Source: Bedellia somnulentella
Taxonomy: Eukaryota; Arthropoda; Insecta; Lepidoptera; Bedelliidae
DNA: 64,000 bases
Reading direction: 5' to 3'
Assembly: GCA_963576735.1 (NCBI GenBank)
Contig: OY755184.1
Span: forward strand, 7,812,001-7,876,000
The position numbers were made by a program, and so were the translations under genes. Shown here in pieces: positions 34,201-49,200 of the stretch; the first letter of the stretch is position 1; each line of letters begins with the position of its first letter. The notes under the pieces were generated by a model. The model saw only the letters and a program-made list of their open reading frames with translations, had not been told where the DNA came from and did not search any database.

Positions 34201-37200
34201 TCCGGAATAAAAAAAAGAAACAAACATATATCAATTAATATGGTTTTATTGCTTCTCAAAATATTCGCCGCTCAGATCTATACACTTTTGCATGCGTTGA
34301 AACCAATTTTCATAGCACTTTTTCCACTCAGACTGAGGTATCTCCAAAACGTGCATTTTGAACGCATCGACTGCCTCTTCGCGGCTCGAAAAACGTTGAC
34401 CACGTAATTTTTTCTTCACATTTGGAAATAAATAAAAATCATTGGGTGCCAAATCAGGGCTGTACGGCGGATGACCTGTCAATTCGATCTTTTGAGCTTC
34501 TAAAAACTGAGTTGTGACGGCCGACCTGTGACAGCTAGCATTGTCGTGATGCAGAATGATTCTACGTTGTCGGTTAGTCTTTCTTATTTGTTCAAAGACT
34601 TCCGGCAAACAAATGGTCGTATACCACTCCGAATTAACAGTTTTACGATTCTCTAAAGGCACTGTAGCTACATGGCCATTTATACCAAAAAAACAAGCGA
34701 CCATTTGCTTCAATGTGCTTTTTGCACGAATAACTTTTGTTGGGTTCGGCTCATCTTGGAACACCCACACCGTGGACTGCTGCTTAGTTTCGGGGTCGTA
34801 AGCGTAGATCCAAGATTCGTCACCTGTGTAGATATTATAAACAGCTTTTGACGCACCACGGTTGTATTTTTTTAACATTTCTTTGCACCAATCGACACGA
34901 GCCTGTTTTTGATCAATACTCAAGTTGTGCGGAATCCAACGGGAGCAAATTTTTTTTACAGCTAAATGTTCATGAAGTATCTTATGTATGCTCGTCATAC
35001 TAATGCCCAGAGATGCCTCTATCTCACGATATGTAACATGACGATCTTGAGTTATTAGTTCCCGGACAGCATCGATGTTTTGAGGTACAACGACCGTTTT
35101 AGGGCGACCTTCTTTAATTTCATCAGTAAGCTTAGATCGTCCACGATTAAACTCGCTAAACCAGTGATACACAGTGGTCTTTGAGGGTGCTTCATCCCCA
35201 AAAGTTGAAGTAAGCTGATCGATGCACTGTTTTTGAGTTAGACCACGCCGAAAATCGTAAAAAATCATGGCACGAAAATGTTCACGAGTTAAATCCATGG
35301 TGGTGAAGACACGCAATTTTCAAAATGACGCTACGATGTGAAAACAATTGACAGTCACATAAAAATAAATGTATTCTAAAGCTAAAGAGTTCTATTTTTA
35401 AATGATGTAATTACTTTTTAAATTATTGTTCTGTAAGTGGCCAGTTCCGGATACATAAATAGCAGCCCTCGTATAATTACATTGGATGATATATGCATAA
35501 CTTTGCATACTTTCGCTTGTAATTCGCTATGTGCTTCATGAAGTCTCAATTTACAAAGAAGTGGTCACGCATAAGTTACTTCTTTAGCTAACTACTAAAT
35601 TATTGTGATAGATCGCGTGTTTTTGTTTACATGCAAATCGTTTTAATACTGAACTGTTGATGAAGCTTTTTTGATAATTAAATCAACAATATGACACAAA
35701 TATTTATTTTTTTATAATACATTTGAAGGCCACGTTGATAAAGGCAGGTGGTGTGACTGTGATAAAACCGATGACAACGTTGATATTTATTGCATACAAT
35801 TGATGTGAGAGAAAGATAACTGAATGAGAAATTATTCACGATTTCACGAGGGGATTGAAAAACGATTATGTGAAATCTGGCATATCTTGACGACTTAAGC
35901 TGGCGATGAACTGACAGAACATAATTCATATTCAGTTTTTTACGCGTAATTTGCTTATTATAACACGTTAATCGAACATTCTGTATATCCTTTCTTATTG
36001 ATACCATAAAAGTTCGAAACGATTCTAATTCTCCTTCTGCAATAGCTAAGACGGAAATAGTAATTTGTCCACCCAGTATTCATAACTCAAAATATATTTT
36101 GGATATAACCTATATTTAGATGTTATTTATAGGTACGGTATGAACCTTTCGTAATTTTATTTAAATGTATAAAAATATATTAATCAATTCATAATAATTA
36201 CCATGTGAACATTGAGAAATTGCTGCATATAGAATATAGGTTCAATAAGTTCATTCCGGGCGTGAACAATGAGGCTATTTCGAAATTATAAACATGCATT
36301 TGCAATTGTTACATACGAAAATTATACTTAATTTCTATACGAAAATATTATATTGTTAGCTTGAATGCAGGAACACTGAGGAATGGTAAATTCATTAATA
36401 ATATATATTTTTGCTATGTTTCAATTTTTTAACCTCGTAAAATAAATGGTAGAGGATGGCATGCAATGAGCATGTTTGAATTTCATTTTATCAGACAGAA
36501 TCAAGCGAAGCCCAAGCAGAACGAATATTTATTAAGTTCAAAAGTTTTGCATTTTAAAGTGTTTATTATCCAATCAAACTAGGTACGCCCAGCATATTCA
36601 ATATTTAATTTCCACTTCAGCATTTCTTATCAATATTTGGCGGAGCGTCATAGTAATATTTGCTTAAAACATGGTATTTAATGCAACGCATAAAACGGAA
36701 AAGGGAATAAATTGCAGAAAAGACTCTCAGAAGTAACATATAATATAAGCTATATCATATATACATCATCATGCTAAGAAGGGTAAGCAGTGATTTAATA
36801 TGAGCAATGTCAGTAAATTTATTGTTAAAATGGCATTCTTTGTAGCGTGCGCGTACAGAAAAATGAAACATAAAAAGAATAACACCATCCGTGCGACGCC
36901 GGGGCGGAACACTAGTCAAAAAATAACAAGTTATATTGTTATAAAACGCTATAAAACGTAAACTCCGCTATAAGTTTTTATAACAACCATCATAATCTTT
37001 TGTTATTCAAAAGATGTGGTAATAATCCTTTATCAAACGTTATAGACTATCGAAAAAAAGATTGCAATCGACATACTAAATGAGCTGTCCTTCGATAACA
37101 ATCTGAAACAAACTCACAAAATAAAATACATACATATACTCACGCCATTAGTTCCCATTGGGGTAGACAGAGACTATCGATCGCCACTTTGTACGATCCT

Positions 37201-40200
37201 GACAAACCTCTCTAGCTTCGTACAATAAATTATAATGAAACAAATTAATAGAACAAAAACGAGCATTACTTTCACAGAAACGGGGCGCCAGTCTGGTAAA
37301 TACTCAAAGGGTTCAACCCCAAAGTTGGCACTCCTTGCCATTGTTTTATATGACTGGTTCTTGGAAACAAAACCTACACCTTAACACCTATAGTTATAAT
37401 TTAAAGTAGGAAATTCTACGAATTATGCATCTTTTTTTTATTCCATCTACCTATCAAATCTGAGATCTTATGACAAGCATGAAATAAAGGTATATTTTTT
37501 CGTTTAAGTTGTATATGTTTTACTGATTGAAGATAAAATTGTATTGTATTGCATTGAATTGTTTGGATTATGATTTAATTTAGTCGAGGTCTGCGTTTTA
37601 TTCTGCTACACCTGTAGATGGAGTGCGATTAAATTATTATAATTTATACTGTAAGAACTAAAAGAGTTAGTCTCTAGTTTCACTTTAGCGTAAAGTAAAA
37701 AATCGATAAGTCACAATCAACACAAAGGTACTTTGAGTTTGGGTTGTAATTGTATGGTTTCTGCATTTTCTTATCTTTTTAAAATATAGGACTCAGATTT
37801 CTTCATATTTGAGTGAGAAGTAGTATTTGTTCGTTGCTTTGGCTTTATTTGCCGTGTTTAAGTCAACATTCGCCGGAGTCTCAAAGTTTACTCACCAACA
37901 ATATTTGACAAGTAATCTTAGTTGTTCCTGATTCTGAGTCAACTGAACTGCAGTTACTATCTGGACTATAGTTATGAAACCTAAAACAGAATGACTAGAG
38001 CTATCTTGTATATGTATTATTTTAATTTTATATGACGTGTGATGTGAAGCGAAGTATTTTTCATTTAACACACGTGATTCTACAAATTGTGATGAGTTTT
38101 TGAGAAGTTTATATCATAAGTATACAATGTAATGACATGTATCAAAGTATTTTATATAAAAAAAGTGTATTACTAATTCAATTTTTATAAATTTACTTAG
38201 AACAATGATTCTGATACATTATATCGACTTCACACAAACCTTTTAATGATATTTAGATAGTTTACGGTATGATGAAACAAAAAATATACATGTAAAGTTA
38301 TCTTATACAATCTCACTTCAAGTATTCGTTTAACAATATTTTATAGGCCAGATTGCGTCAGAAGGGCAGAATTAACAGTAAAATGCACATATCTAATCAC
38401 TGTCGATAAATAAACACGGGACTTTACAAAGTTTACCATGTAACGACATGGATTAAAGAGTGCAATAACCCCTTTGTATAAAACATTTTAAGTAGGGGCT
38501 TTTAAGTGAATTGAAAAATATGCACCTGTTCGCCAATCAAAGTTTTTTTAACATTTATAACTTCATTAAAATATGAATAAATTAGGAGGTTAAAAAAAAC
38601 CTGGCACATAAAATTTGTGGTGCCACTGAAACAACATTATCACAATCACACATTACAACCACCTATACCTCAATTAAATTAAAGCAACGCCAATTAAATA
38701 ACTGGCTAATGCAACTTGTAAAACTCGCTATAAGTCAATTGTAAATACTTTGAATATGGTCATTAGGAACTTTTATTTTAGTGCAGCAAGTTAAATAAAG
38801 TTAAATATTTTATCGAAAATATCTTCAACATCCACAAGACAACTCATCAAAAAATAATTTTAAAACAAAAGATAGACACTTATTGTACCTTACTTGATGT
38901 TACACTTTAATCGATTTCAAAGACGATAAGTACCGAAGCCATGGTGTTTATATCCCTCATCATGTTTCAATTACCGGTCTAGACTACAATATCTTGGAGG
39001 GCTTAGCCATATTAACGTCCATAAAGCTGTAAAGCGTTTTAAAAATGTCACGGTAAGAAATTTTCAACACTTAAAACGGAACATGATTGAATAGAGGATT
39101 TTAATAGCGCTATTAATAAAGGGTTTAAGGGCAAAAAACTAGAAATCTTCACTATTGCTATAGTTAATCATCACGATAAATTTCATAAGGGAAGAGCATT
39201 GATTAAAGAAACCTTAAACATTTGAAAGATAACACTACCCGTTCGAACTAGGGGCGATCCACTATAACTTATATAATAGTCCACTATACAGTTAGATAAT
39301 GGGCATAAACATTCACTCACTATAGATTGATAACCTGGCACAATCAATCCACGTGGTTGGTTCAGTAGTTAGTTTAATAGCGCATTGTTTTTACACTTTT
39401 GCAAATTCATGGCACTTCTAGCCCCAGAGCAAAATGAGCGGTGCGTAAACTTTACTGTGTGTGGCATTATTGTTGAAAATATATTTTATACTTTATTGTT
39501 ATATGACCACTACTGTTGCTTACTTTTTTAAAGTTAACAATTGGACAGATTCTAAATTTTAAACTTAAGATTTGATTAATTATTTTTACGACAGTAGAAT
39601 ATTATTTCAAGTAAATATAGGTATATATTTGTCTAACCACATCGCATTAGAAACATGCATATGACATTTAACCTCATCAGCTCATTAGCAACTTTTGTAA
39701 TAACGCACTGCACAATATTTTACTTATAAAGGTTTAAATCGTCATTTTTAATTCGGATTTCATTCAAGGTTTTTTTCATACACAAACTCATGGGTGATTC
39801 AATGAAATTAAAGAGTAACCAAAATTATTAAACAGGCGGAACTATTGAGAAACAAATGCGGGATGACCACTGGCCGCACTACTCGACTCTAGTGGTTGCA
39901 AAATAGCAGAGCTAAAATAACTCTTATAGCATTAATCACAAGAGCTACTGCCAGTGAAGTGGCCGTTCAATGCATTGCACTCGCAGATATAGTGCACCGA
40001 ACCAGAAACGAGATCAAAGAGAGCACTGTGCACCCAACCGGAACGGTTCGTAAGGAGATACATATGAACCAATTCATCAAATCATTGTTTGGTGAAACGC
40101 AATGCCAGCGCACCTTCAGATAAGAGGAGGAAGCGCGGTGATAGCAAAGCAATGCATTTGGCGTGCCTATCGTCTTAGTAACCTAGTAGTGCAAGATTTT

Positions 40201-43200
40201 GCTTTTGACCATGAAAATTAGAGCCTAGCCAAATGTCCTTTTACTAGAATCATTTTTGAAATTTTCTGCGCAAACTTACTGTTGCTAGTTTTAGGCATTT
40301 ATTGCTAGAATTATGTGAAGAGATTATCCAAAAATAAATAAATAGACTAATTAAATAATATTTCTAGTTTAGTGTCCAACGGGCGGTTTTCAGACAAGGT
40401 TTCAACAATTTTATTAGTTAAGAACTCTAGCCTTCAGTAGTTCAGTAATTTAGAAAAATAATTTTATAAACATATATATACTTTTAACAATATATTATTT
40501 CACATAACACATAGCGGAGTTATTAAGAAACGTGAACTAAAGATAACGCTATCTTGACAATTTGGCCCTGGCTTTGGGACACTATCGATGGACCACGAGA
40601 CACGAAAACTTACGGTTCTAACTATAAAACGACCCATAAGGAACAAAAGAAACCATTAATGTTCATGCCTCATGCATTTAAAACTCCTGTGTGAGTTGAA
40701 ATTAACACTTCTCGTATTTTGTATTAAGCCGCCCATAGCTGTTATCATCCCACGGTCCCCCATGAGAAACAAGCTTAAAGGGACCACCCGAAAATGTATA
40801 TCTAACACTTAACATAAGTGGCATTCAAGAAATGCTCATATTATCTTCGTAATATATTGGACTGAAGTTTTTAATCTATGTTCCTTGTTCTAGTTATCTA
40901 AATATTCGGAGATACAAATAAGAGAACAAAAAATGAATATTTTCACAAAAATTCAACTACAGAATTGAGGCCTACATAAAAAGTATCTAGGAGCCTGCTG
41001 AGATAAAAGGCAGCAAAATATCAAGCGTGTTTGCAAAAAAATTACTTTGTAAATTTTTATAAGACGGAGCAAACACTACACTCTGCACTGACTTCTGTCG
41101 TGAAAGCTTTTTTATAAACGCCTTATTAGTATTCTGTGTTTAGGATATCAGTTGATAATTCAGAGAAGTTTTATATAGAAACAACCAGTCAATATATTTG
41201 TTTAATTTCTTAGTGATAGAAATCCGTGAACCGGTTGAATACTTCGAAACTAAAATAAATACAATTGAAAATAATCCTCCCTGCAGGCTGGCTCATAAAA
41301 TTAATACGTCGTAATCCTTTTTATCCTCTCGTCGCTGTATGATCCAGAATTATAACTTTGGAGCGCACTAACCATAAATTTTGTCTGTTAATATTTGGTA
41401 CGATTAAAAATATGATACTTTTTAAACCGTCTCGCTTACGTTTTTTTCTAATATTCTTGTAACTTATAGTTTATACTAGTCCAAAGATATAAGATAATGA
41501 ACCTCTGTTTTACAAAAAGGTTGTATAAATCGTTATTGGTTAGTGGAAAAGTAATATGTTAGATAATACAGTTAAGATAAGTTTAAGACGATATAAAACT
41601 ACTAGTAATTGAATGTCTAGTTTTTTAATTTGGTGCGAATAGAAATAAAACCTAACTAAAATCCCGTGGAAAAAGATATGCATGAATCAATATGGTTCTA
41701 AATCTCAGCCGTATACGGATTCCACTACACATATATCTATTGTGAAATACTATAAATATTGGTAAAAATACAACTCTTCATATTTAGATCAGCCCACGAA
41801 ACACTAAATCATTTTTCATTTGAATTGTTCTTCTTAAGGTTTTTACACGCTCCTAAGCTCCTTAATCCTCGAAGTGTAAATATAACACCAAATGGATTAT
41901 TCGGCCTACTGAGCACCATCCCAAATTGTATTCATCTCAAAACGTATGCTCGGGGCTCAGGAGAAATAAGCGTGTGGTGTGTAGCGTAATATGGGACCCC
42001 CGGGATTACTCATTTCACTGAACAATTTTAGGGGACCGCTACCCTTTTCATAACCATAAAAAAGTAACGTTCTATTTGTTTTTTTTTTTTGTAATATCAT
42101 TCATTACTCCACCTCAATCTATTAGGGTGGATTTATAATCATTTTTGACAGCAAGCAACACAGTTAAACACGTTCATCCGAATATCTGCGAGGTTATATT
42201 GATTTGTTTTTAACTGACATTTATGAAGTACAAAAAACTCGTCAGGAATGAAAAAAACCTACAATTTTAAGTTTTTGTAGACAAACTGTGCAAGCTAATG
42301 ATGGTACGATTATAACAGAAAATAACATCTTGCTCACCATGACTAGGATCTTCAATTATTTACAACTCTAAGAACAATATGAAACAAGCAGATCAAAACA
42401 ATATAAACTAAAAAATCTATATTACTTATACTTATCTATATTACAACGGTAAGTAATTTTCCTATTCGGTAGGTAATATAAATATTGTAAACCGATCCTT
42501 CAAATAAAGGCAAGCAGTAAGCTCAACCAGATGATCAATTTTCCACATGACAGTACCTGGTAATAGGATGATCTTCCTGAATGTGGTATACCGAGTAATC
42601 AAGAATGTCACATAACATAATATCATGTGTCAATTTGCATTCCATGAAATGCTTCGTGTAGAAGACATTTTTAGAGTGAAATGTGTAAGCGTTTATTCTG
42701 GAAAATACGCAACTTTAAATTGTGCAATTGGTCATGTTAGTATGCATATATTAGATGCATGGTAGAATTAGAATACAACAACTCTCACTCTTCCCGTGGC
42801 TGACTTAAGAGGCAATACAGGTTATACTTATCACCAACTCTTATTTATTCCAAAGTCCGTTCTCCTACCAAAAGAGGACGAAGCATCAATATTTTCTAAA
42901 TACTTGCTACTAACTTTAGTAATAATGGTTATGACTGTTTGTGTAGTGTATGAATTGACTGTGTATGTAATATTAGATTGAGAGCGCACATATTAACCAT
43001 GTTTTTTTTCTATTACAGACAGAAATGTTATATTTTATACAAGCACCACCACGAGACGGCCGTCCTGTCATCTAGGTCACTAGTTCATACGTGACATAAT
43101 TAAGATCATCTTTGTTTAATGATCACATTAGAATATATATCGAAACGCATATACTTTTTCCGAATTATTTTTGAGTAAGTTACTTTTTTATGTATTATAT

Positions 43201-46200
43201 AACTGATTTTGACAAAAAAAAATTGACAAAAAAATTATTGAAAGTTGACTCTCTTGATGTGAAATTTAAAATTGAAAGATCTCTCTCTGAACAATCAACT
43301 CAAACTGGGAAATATATTCCGGACCAATTTCAAACACTCGTCTCATTACCTTATGTAGAATGTCATGTAAAAAAATATTTTTCTTTAACCGAAACAGTAC
43401 CTTTTGCAGAAAAATACCTTAAGATGAAAAAAATGATCTCACGATATCTTTAAATACCATTTTATATAACTGATATATTCAACTGTTCATTTCATATAAT
43501 GTTCAACGTTTTATTTAATATCATACTACAATATTTTTCACCAAGTACTTTAAACCCCCACAGGCCATAGCCATTACTAATTATTTTCAAGATATACCGA
43601 GTCGCAGTGTATAATCACGGAACATTGCAACTGTCTGCCATACCATATTACCCATTAAGATAAGCGATTCCGACCTCTAGTGCTAACTCGTTGGACGATC
43701 ACAAGGGAAATCAACCCCATTCTCCTCTTACAAACCCAAGGGTTATAAGAATACACTGTGTTACTGCCACATTGTACACAAAACAATAGACCTTATTATA
43801 ACACTGAGATTAATCGAAAGATAATACAAGCTCTCGAAAGCAATTTGTTTAGATACAATCGAATGGACATAAAACAGTTCCATCTTATTATAAGACTGGT
43901 TTCTGTTATAAGATAGCTGTGTAGTGTCTACTTAGAATAACACTACCCCATTTCTTCGGTGGGTGTACGTAAGAGGCGACTAACGGTATCGGGATTTATG
44001 GGCGATGTGGTTGGAGACCAACAACATTTATTTCACCATCTTTTCCCCACGCAACTTCAAAAATTGGTTGAGGAATTTCTAATTCCCTAGCTATGGTTAC
44101 ACTTTCAAGGGATTTATAGCCGTAAGTATGTGTATGTATGTGTGTATGTATTAATCGAAAGATAAAGCGAGCTCTCGAAAGCAATTCGTTTAGATAGAAT
44201 CGAACGGAAACAAAACAGTTCCATCTTATTGTAAGACTGGTTTCTGTTTTCATATAGGATAATATGCATCATATATTCGACATTGTAGCTAGAAATCTTA
44301 TTTATACAGCTGAAGAGCAATGAAATATAGAAACATTATTTACACAGCTGAATGATAATTAAATCGGTGTAATAAGTTAGAAGCTAAACAATTTTTGTTT
44401 GAATACCGAGATAAAGTAGATACTACTTTACTTTCGTGGATTCAGGTGCCTTAGTATTTACTTAATTGATCTGACACTGACAACATGAACGTGACTATAT
44501 TTCTACTATTCTGTCCCTTATCAACTTCCAAATGTGGCTGAGGAGTTTCTAGCTCTGAAGCTCTGGCAACCCTTTTTTGGGATATATGGCCGTGATATAT
44601 ATATGTATGTTATTCTTATAAGCCTTTTCACGACTAGAATACATTTAGTTTTTTTCGTCCCTGAAGGTATTTCGAAATGGAGTCAGTTTAGGATGTCAAG
44701 TAATATTTAAGAATTAGTTCGTTTGTAGCCTTAAAACTACGAAGCAAACGAAAGTTTTTTTGGTTCTATGGCATATAAAAAGTCATGGCGACAACACACA
44801 ATGACTCCCCATTTTAAATGTAGACAACATTTTTCAATGGACATTCATAACAAACCATAAATAATATAAACTTAACTGGACACGTATTTTCAAGCGAGTC
44901 CACTCAAGCGTTCTGTCCAATTCAAAAGTCATCCACACATATTAAAATCATGACATTGTTATTTGTGAAGAATAGGGATGCGCCCACGCATTATTATGGC
45001 ATACAACTCGAGACAGGAAAGTGTGGTCCTTTCATTAGATGCACTCCTCCACTAAATCATAATACTGGTTTAATGTCAACCCTGTCAAAATTATCAACTG
45101 AGGACCGCTTTCAAAAACAAGTTTGACAACGTTGACTGGAATTTAAATAACTTGTACTTATATTTTTGTCTAGCAATAATATTAATATTCACATTTATGT
45201 AAATCAAAGTCAACAGTTTACCAATAAAAATTGGGACCCAACCTCCATATTGGTAATTTAGTTAAACAAACCCTAAATATTTTTAAAAATATGACTCTCA
45301 CTTTACCATTTTATCAATATGATAGCGAAGTAATTTAAGCAGGAATCCAATTCAACATAGAAAAGGAATTCAAAATAACATCGGTCTTTGTTTAATATAT
45401 TGAATTGTTATTCGTTGCACTAACTCGGTACTATAAAATTGGATATCGGCGTTTCACAAATAAAATGTAAAACGAAATGCTGCAAGTATTGTACGGCGGG
45501 ATAAAGTAAAATACAGTCTTACTATTTAAGGACCTTAACGCCCACAGTGCCGGGGCTTCGTTTGCTTCGTATAACATAAATAACTTTATAGGGAATTTAT
45601 TAATATTGAAAGAGTGATGGTTAAAGTACTTACACACATACATATACATACGCACGAAAAACAAATGTCTCTTTTTAAAGCAGTCGGATAAAAATGAAGT
45701 TCTACGACAACATGTAAACATAAAAATTATCGGACTGTTATTATTGATCCATTATAGATTCATTAATGATACATAGAAACATGAAAAACTTTTAGAACAA
45801 GGCAAAACTCTCTAACAAACTTAAATTATGAAAAAGAAATATTACAATTTTATCAGCTGAATTCTTATCTGATCCCATGCTAAACTCTAAGGCAACCACA
45901 TTAAAAACTTCTTCCATCGAAGTTGGTTAAAAAGAAATAAAATTTTACTACTTCACACTCCAGTCCTAGCTTTAACGGGCGTCTTTTAATACTGGCTAGA
46001 TATATGTGAAGAATGTCAGCTTAAATGACTTTACAGGTTCTTTTCTTTATTTTACGACTGGTGCTAAATTTAAAATTCTATTAACATTCGATTTAAAAAT
46101 ATTTAACTGCGGAACAAAAGTCTGTTCTAAAATAGTATGGGTGAATCTACTAGGCCCAGCTCTGCAATTAAAAAGATAGATGCGAAATTCATAGCTTTTT

Positions 46201-49200
46201 CATAGAATTTTCGAGGAAAAAAGTTCTACAACAAATTATTTTATAAGAACACAAAGATTTCAAATCTTAATATAGAGCGGCGATACAATCGCATTGTTTT
46301 TCGAGAATATCGTAAAAGGAGACTATCGGGACCCCACACATATCATATTATATTATACTGTTTATTGAAACATTATATATATATTACATTTAATTATACA
46401 ATAATAATTGCGAAGTTTCTTGAGAAATATTAGCGAAGTAAATTTAGTAATTGGTACTAGTACTTGATTAGTCATGCAGTTAGTGACGTCAGACTGCAAA
46501 AGATATGATTATACAAAAAAAGATGACGCAAAAAGCCGTACTGAACAATTTAAACAATCGATAATAATAACTGAATTGTCTCATGATCCAACTCAGCACC
46601 AATTCTGTCGTCTAGATTCAAATAACACAAGGTTGAGGTCATATTTATTATAATGACAAGTAAGCAACTCTATTTTCGTTGATCACTATCAATTTGAAAG
46701 AATTCTCAATTGATATTGATGGAAGCAGAAAACTTTTATTATATCTAAAGAAAGCAACTCAATGTTGAAAAAGCTGAATTGCGTAGGGCTAAAAATGAAT
46801 CCTACAAGGTGGACTGGCGATTTGATGTAAACGGGAAGACAACGGATGAGGGCTGAACAGGAGCGGTCTACCTTAAAATTTTGGGAGAGGCATATATCCA
46901 GAAATGTATATTCTATTAGCTGGTGACTTTTTTATACAAATTGACGTCACGGATGCTAGCTTGCTCAATATGATTTTTGTACATTATATTTTACTTTAAA
47001 TTTATGATAAAAATTGTTTGTGTAATTAAGTGAACATAAAAGAAACTGCTCGGGCGCTATCAAAGAAAATATAAATGACGCTAGGTAGGAATCTTGTTAC
47101 AATTCATTGAAAAGCGGGAAGCGGGCGTGCGGAATATTATGTATACAAAAAAACATTTATTCAGTAGAGCACGCACGACCACCCTAGTCTGGTTAGGACA
47201 CTATCACATGATAATATATTACATGGCCCAGACAAACACACCGAGTTTGTTTTCCAATCCCGCACGCCGCGGGGTGCCTGCGGGAACAAAACACGGGAAG
47301 GAGGCTGGATGCAACATTGAAATATTAAATACGTTCCTTTATTATTGCGTTTTATTCTTAACTTAAAAAGGTTTGTTAATGACTGAAATGAAATGTGTTT
47401 TAAACTGACATAGGTTAATTAATCTTTGGAACTACGTAGCATGACTCGTAGTTTTCTTTGGGGTAGTTAGATTTTTAAGGTTCTATCTAACCACGTCCTA
47501 CCGGCGTAGTGGTGTCAATTTCATGATATCAACAGCGGTTTATGCCTTTGAGGCTTGTAATTACATTTTGGACCACCAACAGAATTTCGAGTTCACTGTA
47601 ATTAAAAGTGTTGCGAAATGCATACGTTAGGGTGAATGCCGTTTATCAAAAACAAGTGTTTATATACAATTGGGTGGTATAAATCGTAAAATGGCACTCA
47701 AGATATGATGGAAATTTGCTTTACTCTAGTAGTATGTAAATTTTATAATTTTTAGTCCTTCAAATTTATCATCTCATGTGAACATTGCAAAAACGAAGGA
47801 AAGAGTTACACAGTAGATCAGGCATGCATATAAAACCAATTATGATGTCAAAATGGCTACTCAAAAGAAGTTGGTCATGCTGGATGTTTTCATAATTACT
47901 ACATTGTACAACCAAAATATTGTTGGAAAAAAAATATACAAAAGAATTTTGAAACCTTGGCTATTTGGTCATGATTACAAAATATCAAGAGTATTTTCAT
48001 TTAAAAACTAACTCAACCGAACATAATGAAGGGAAATTAAATATAATCACCAGTTATATTGACAATACAGACCCAATTATTACTTAGATGCATTCATATT
48101 ACAGGGCATTAAAGTAAATAGCTGTTAATAACCCTACATTTATTTATGCTTGTAGTGAAAACTGGTTAGATTGATACATACAACATACTACATATAGTCA
48201 TAGCATTAGTTCCCTTTGGGGTAGGCAGTGACTATCAATCTCCACTTGTATGATCCTGCCAAACCCCTTGAGCTTCACCTACATTTATCAATCTCTACTC
48301 TACATTCATGCTCTTTTTTTCTTCACACTGTGGACGGCTGCATTTTAGCATGCTGTGTCCTCTAGTGACACTTGCATTCACATTAGCACACTATATTTGT
48401 CTTTCAGCAATTTAATTCTTACCCATCCTCTATGTGCCAAAACCATGTAAACATTCCCTTTTCTATCTTTTTAATAATATCATGCGTCACACTACACCTT
48501 TCACAAATCTGACTATGTTTCACTAACATAGCAATCTTTTCTGCTCTCATGTGACTTCTTTCACACTGAATACATAAGATTTTGCCTGTCTTTTTGATTC
48601 CTGAATAATATATTATAAAATAATAGGCTATTTTATTATACTACTCCATATTAAGATTAATTCTAAATAACATATATTGTGTAACAAGACAAAAAAAAAC
48701 AATAAATATAGGAACTTGAACAAAAACTATTAAATGTGTGAAAGAAGTTATCATATAAATATATATTGGTGTAAAAATTAAAAAGGATTAATTTAATGTC
48801 TAAAAATGAATTATTGTGTTTTTGTAGGATAGTTTTATAGTACGAAGTGTAAAGAAAAAGCATGGCCGACCAAGGAAAAGATGGAGTGACGAGTTAGGTT
48901 AGGGGAGAGAGGCCTTTGCCCAGCAGTGGGACATAAATGGCTAATAATAAATATAAAATAAATAATCTATACTTATAATAAATCTGTAGAGAGGTCAATT
49001 CTGTACATGAAATATATTTTCAAAATTACTATCAGGTGGTAATTAGGGATCGATACTGATGCCAAAAATGCAATCAGTAAAATTTTTGTCTGTCTGTCTG
49101 TCTGTCTGTCTGTCGGTTTGTATGTTCCTTATGGAAACAAAAACTACTCGACGGATTCTAACGAAACTTGGTACAATTATTCTTCATACTCCTGCGCAGG

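Noticed and set aside
34556..34801. 81-codon open frame on +
   Set aside because: Antisense to the intact mariner transposase.
43996..44320. Open frames on - at 43996-44253 and 44114-44320
   Set aside because: Both are read through an R1 repeat and its microsatellite tail.
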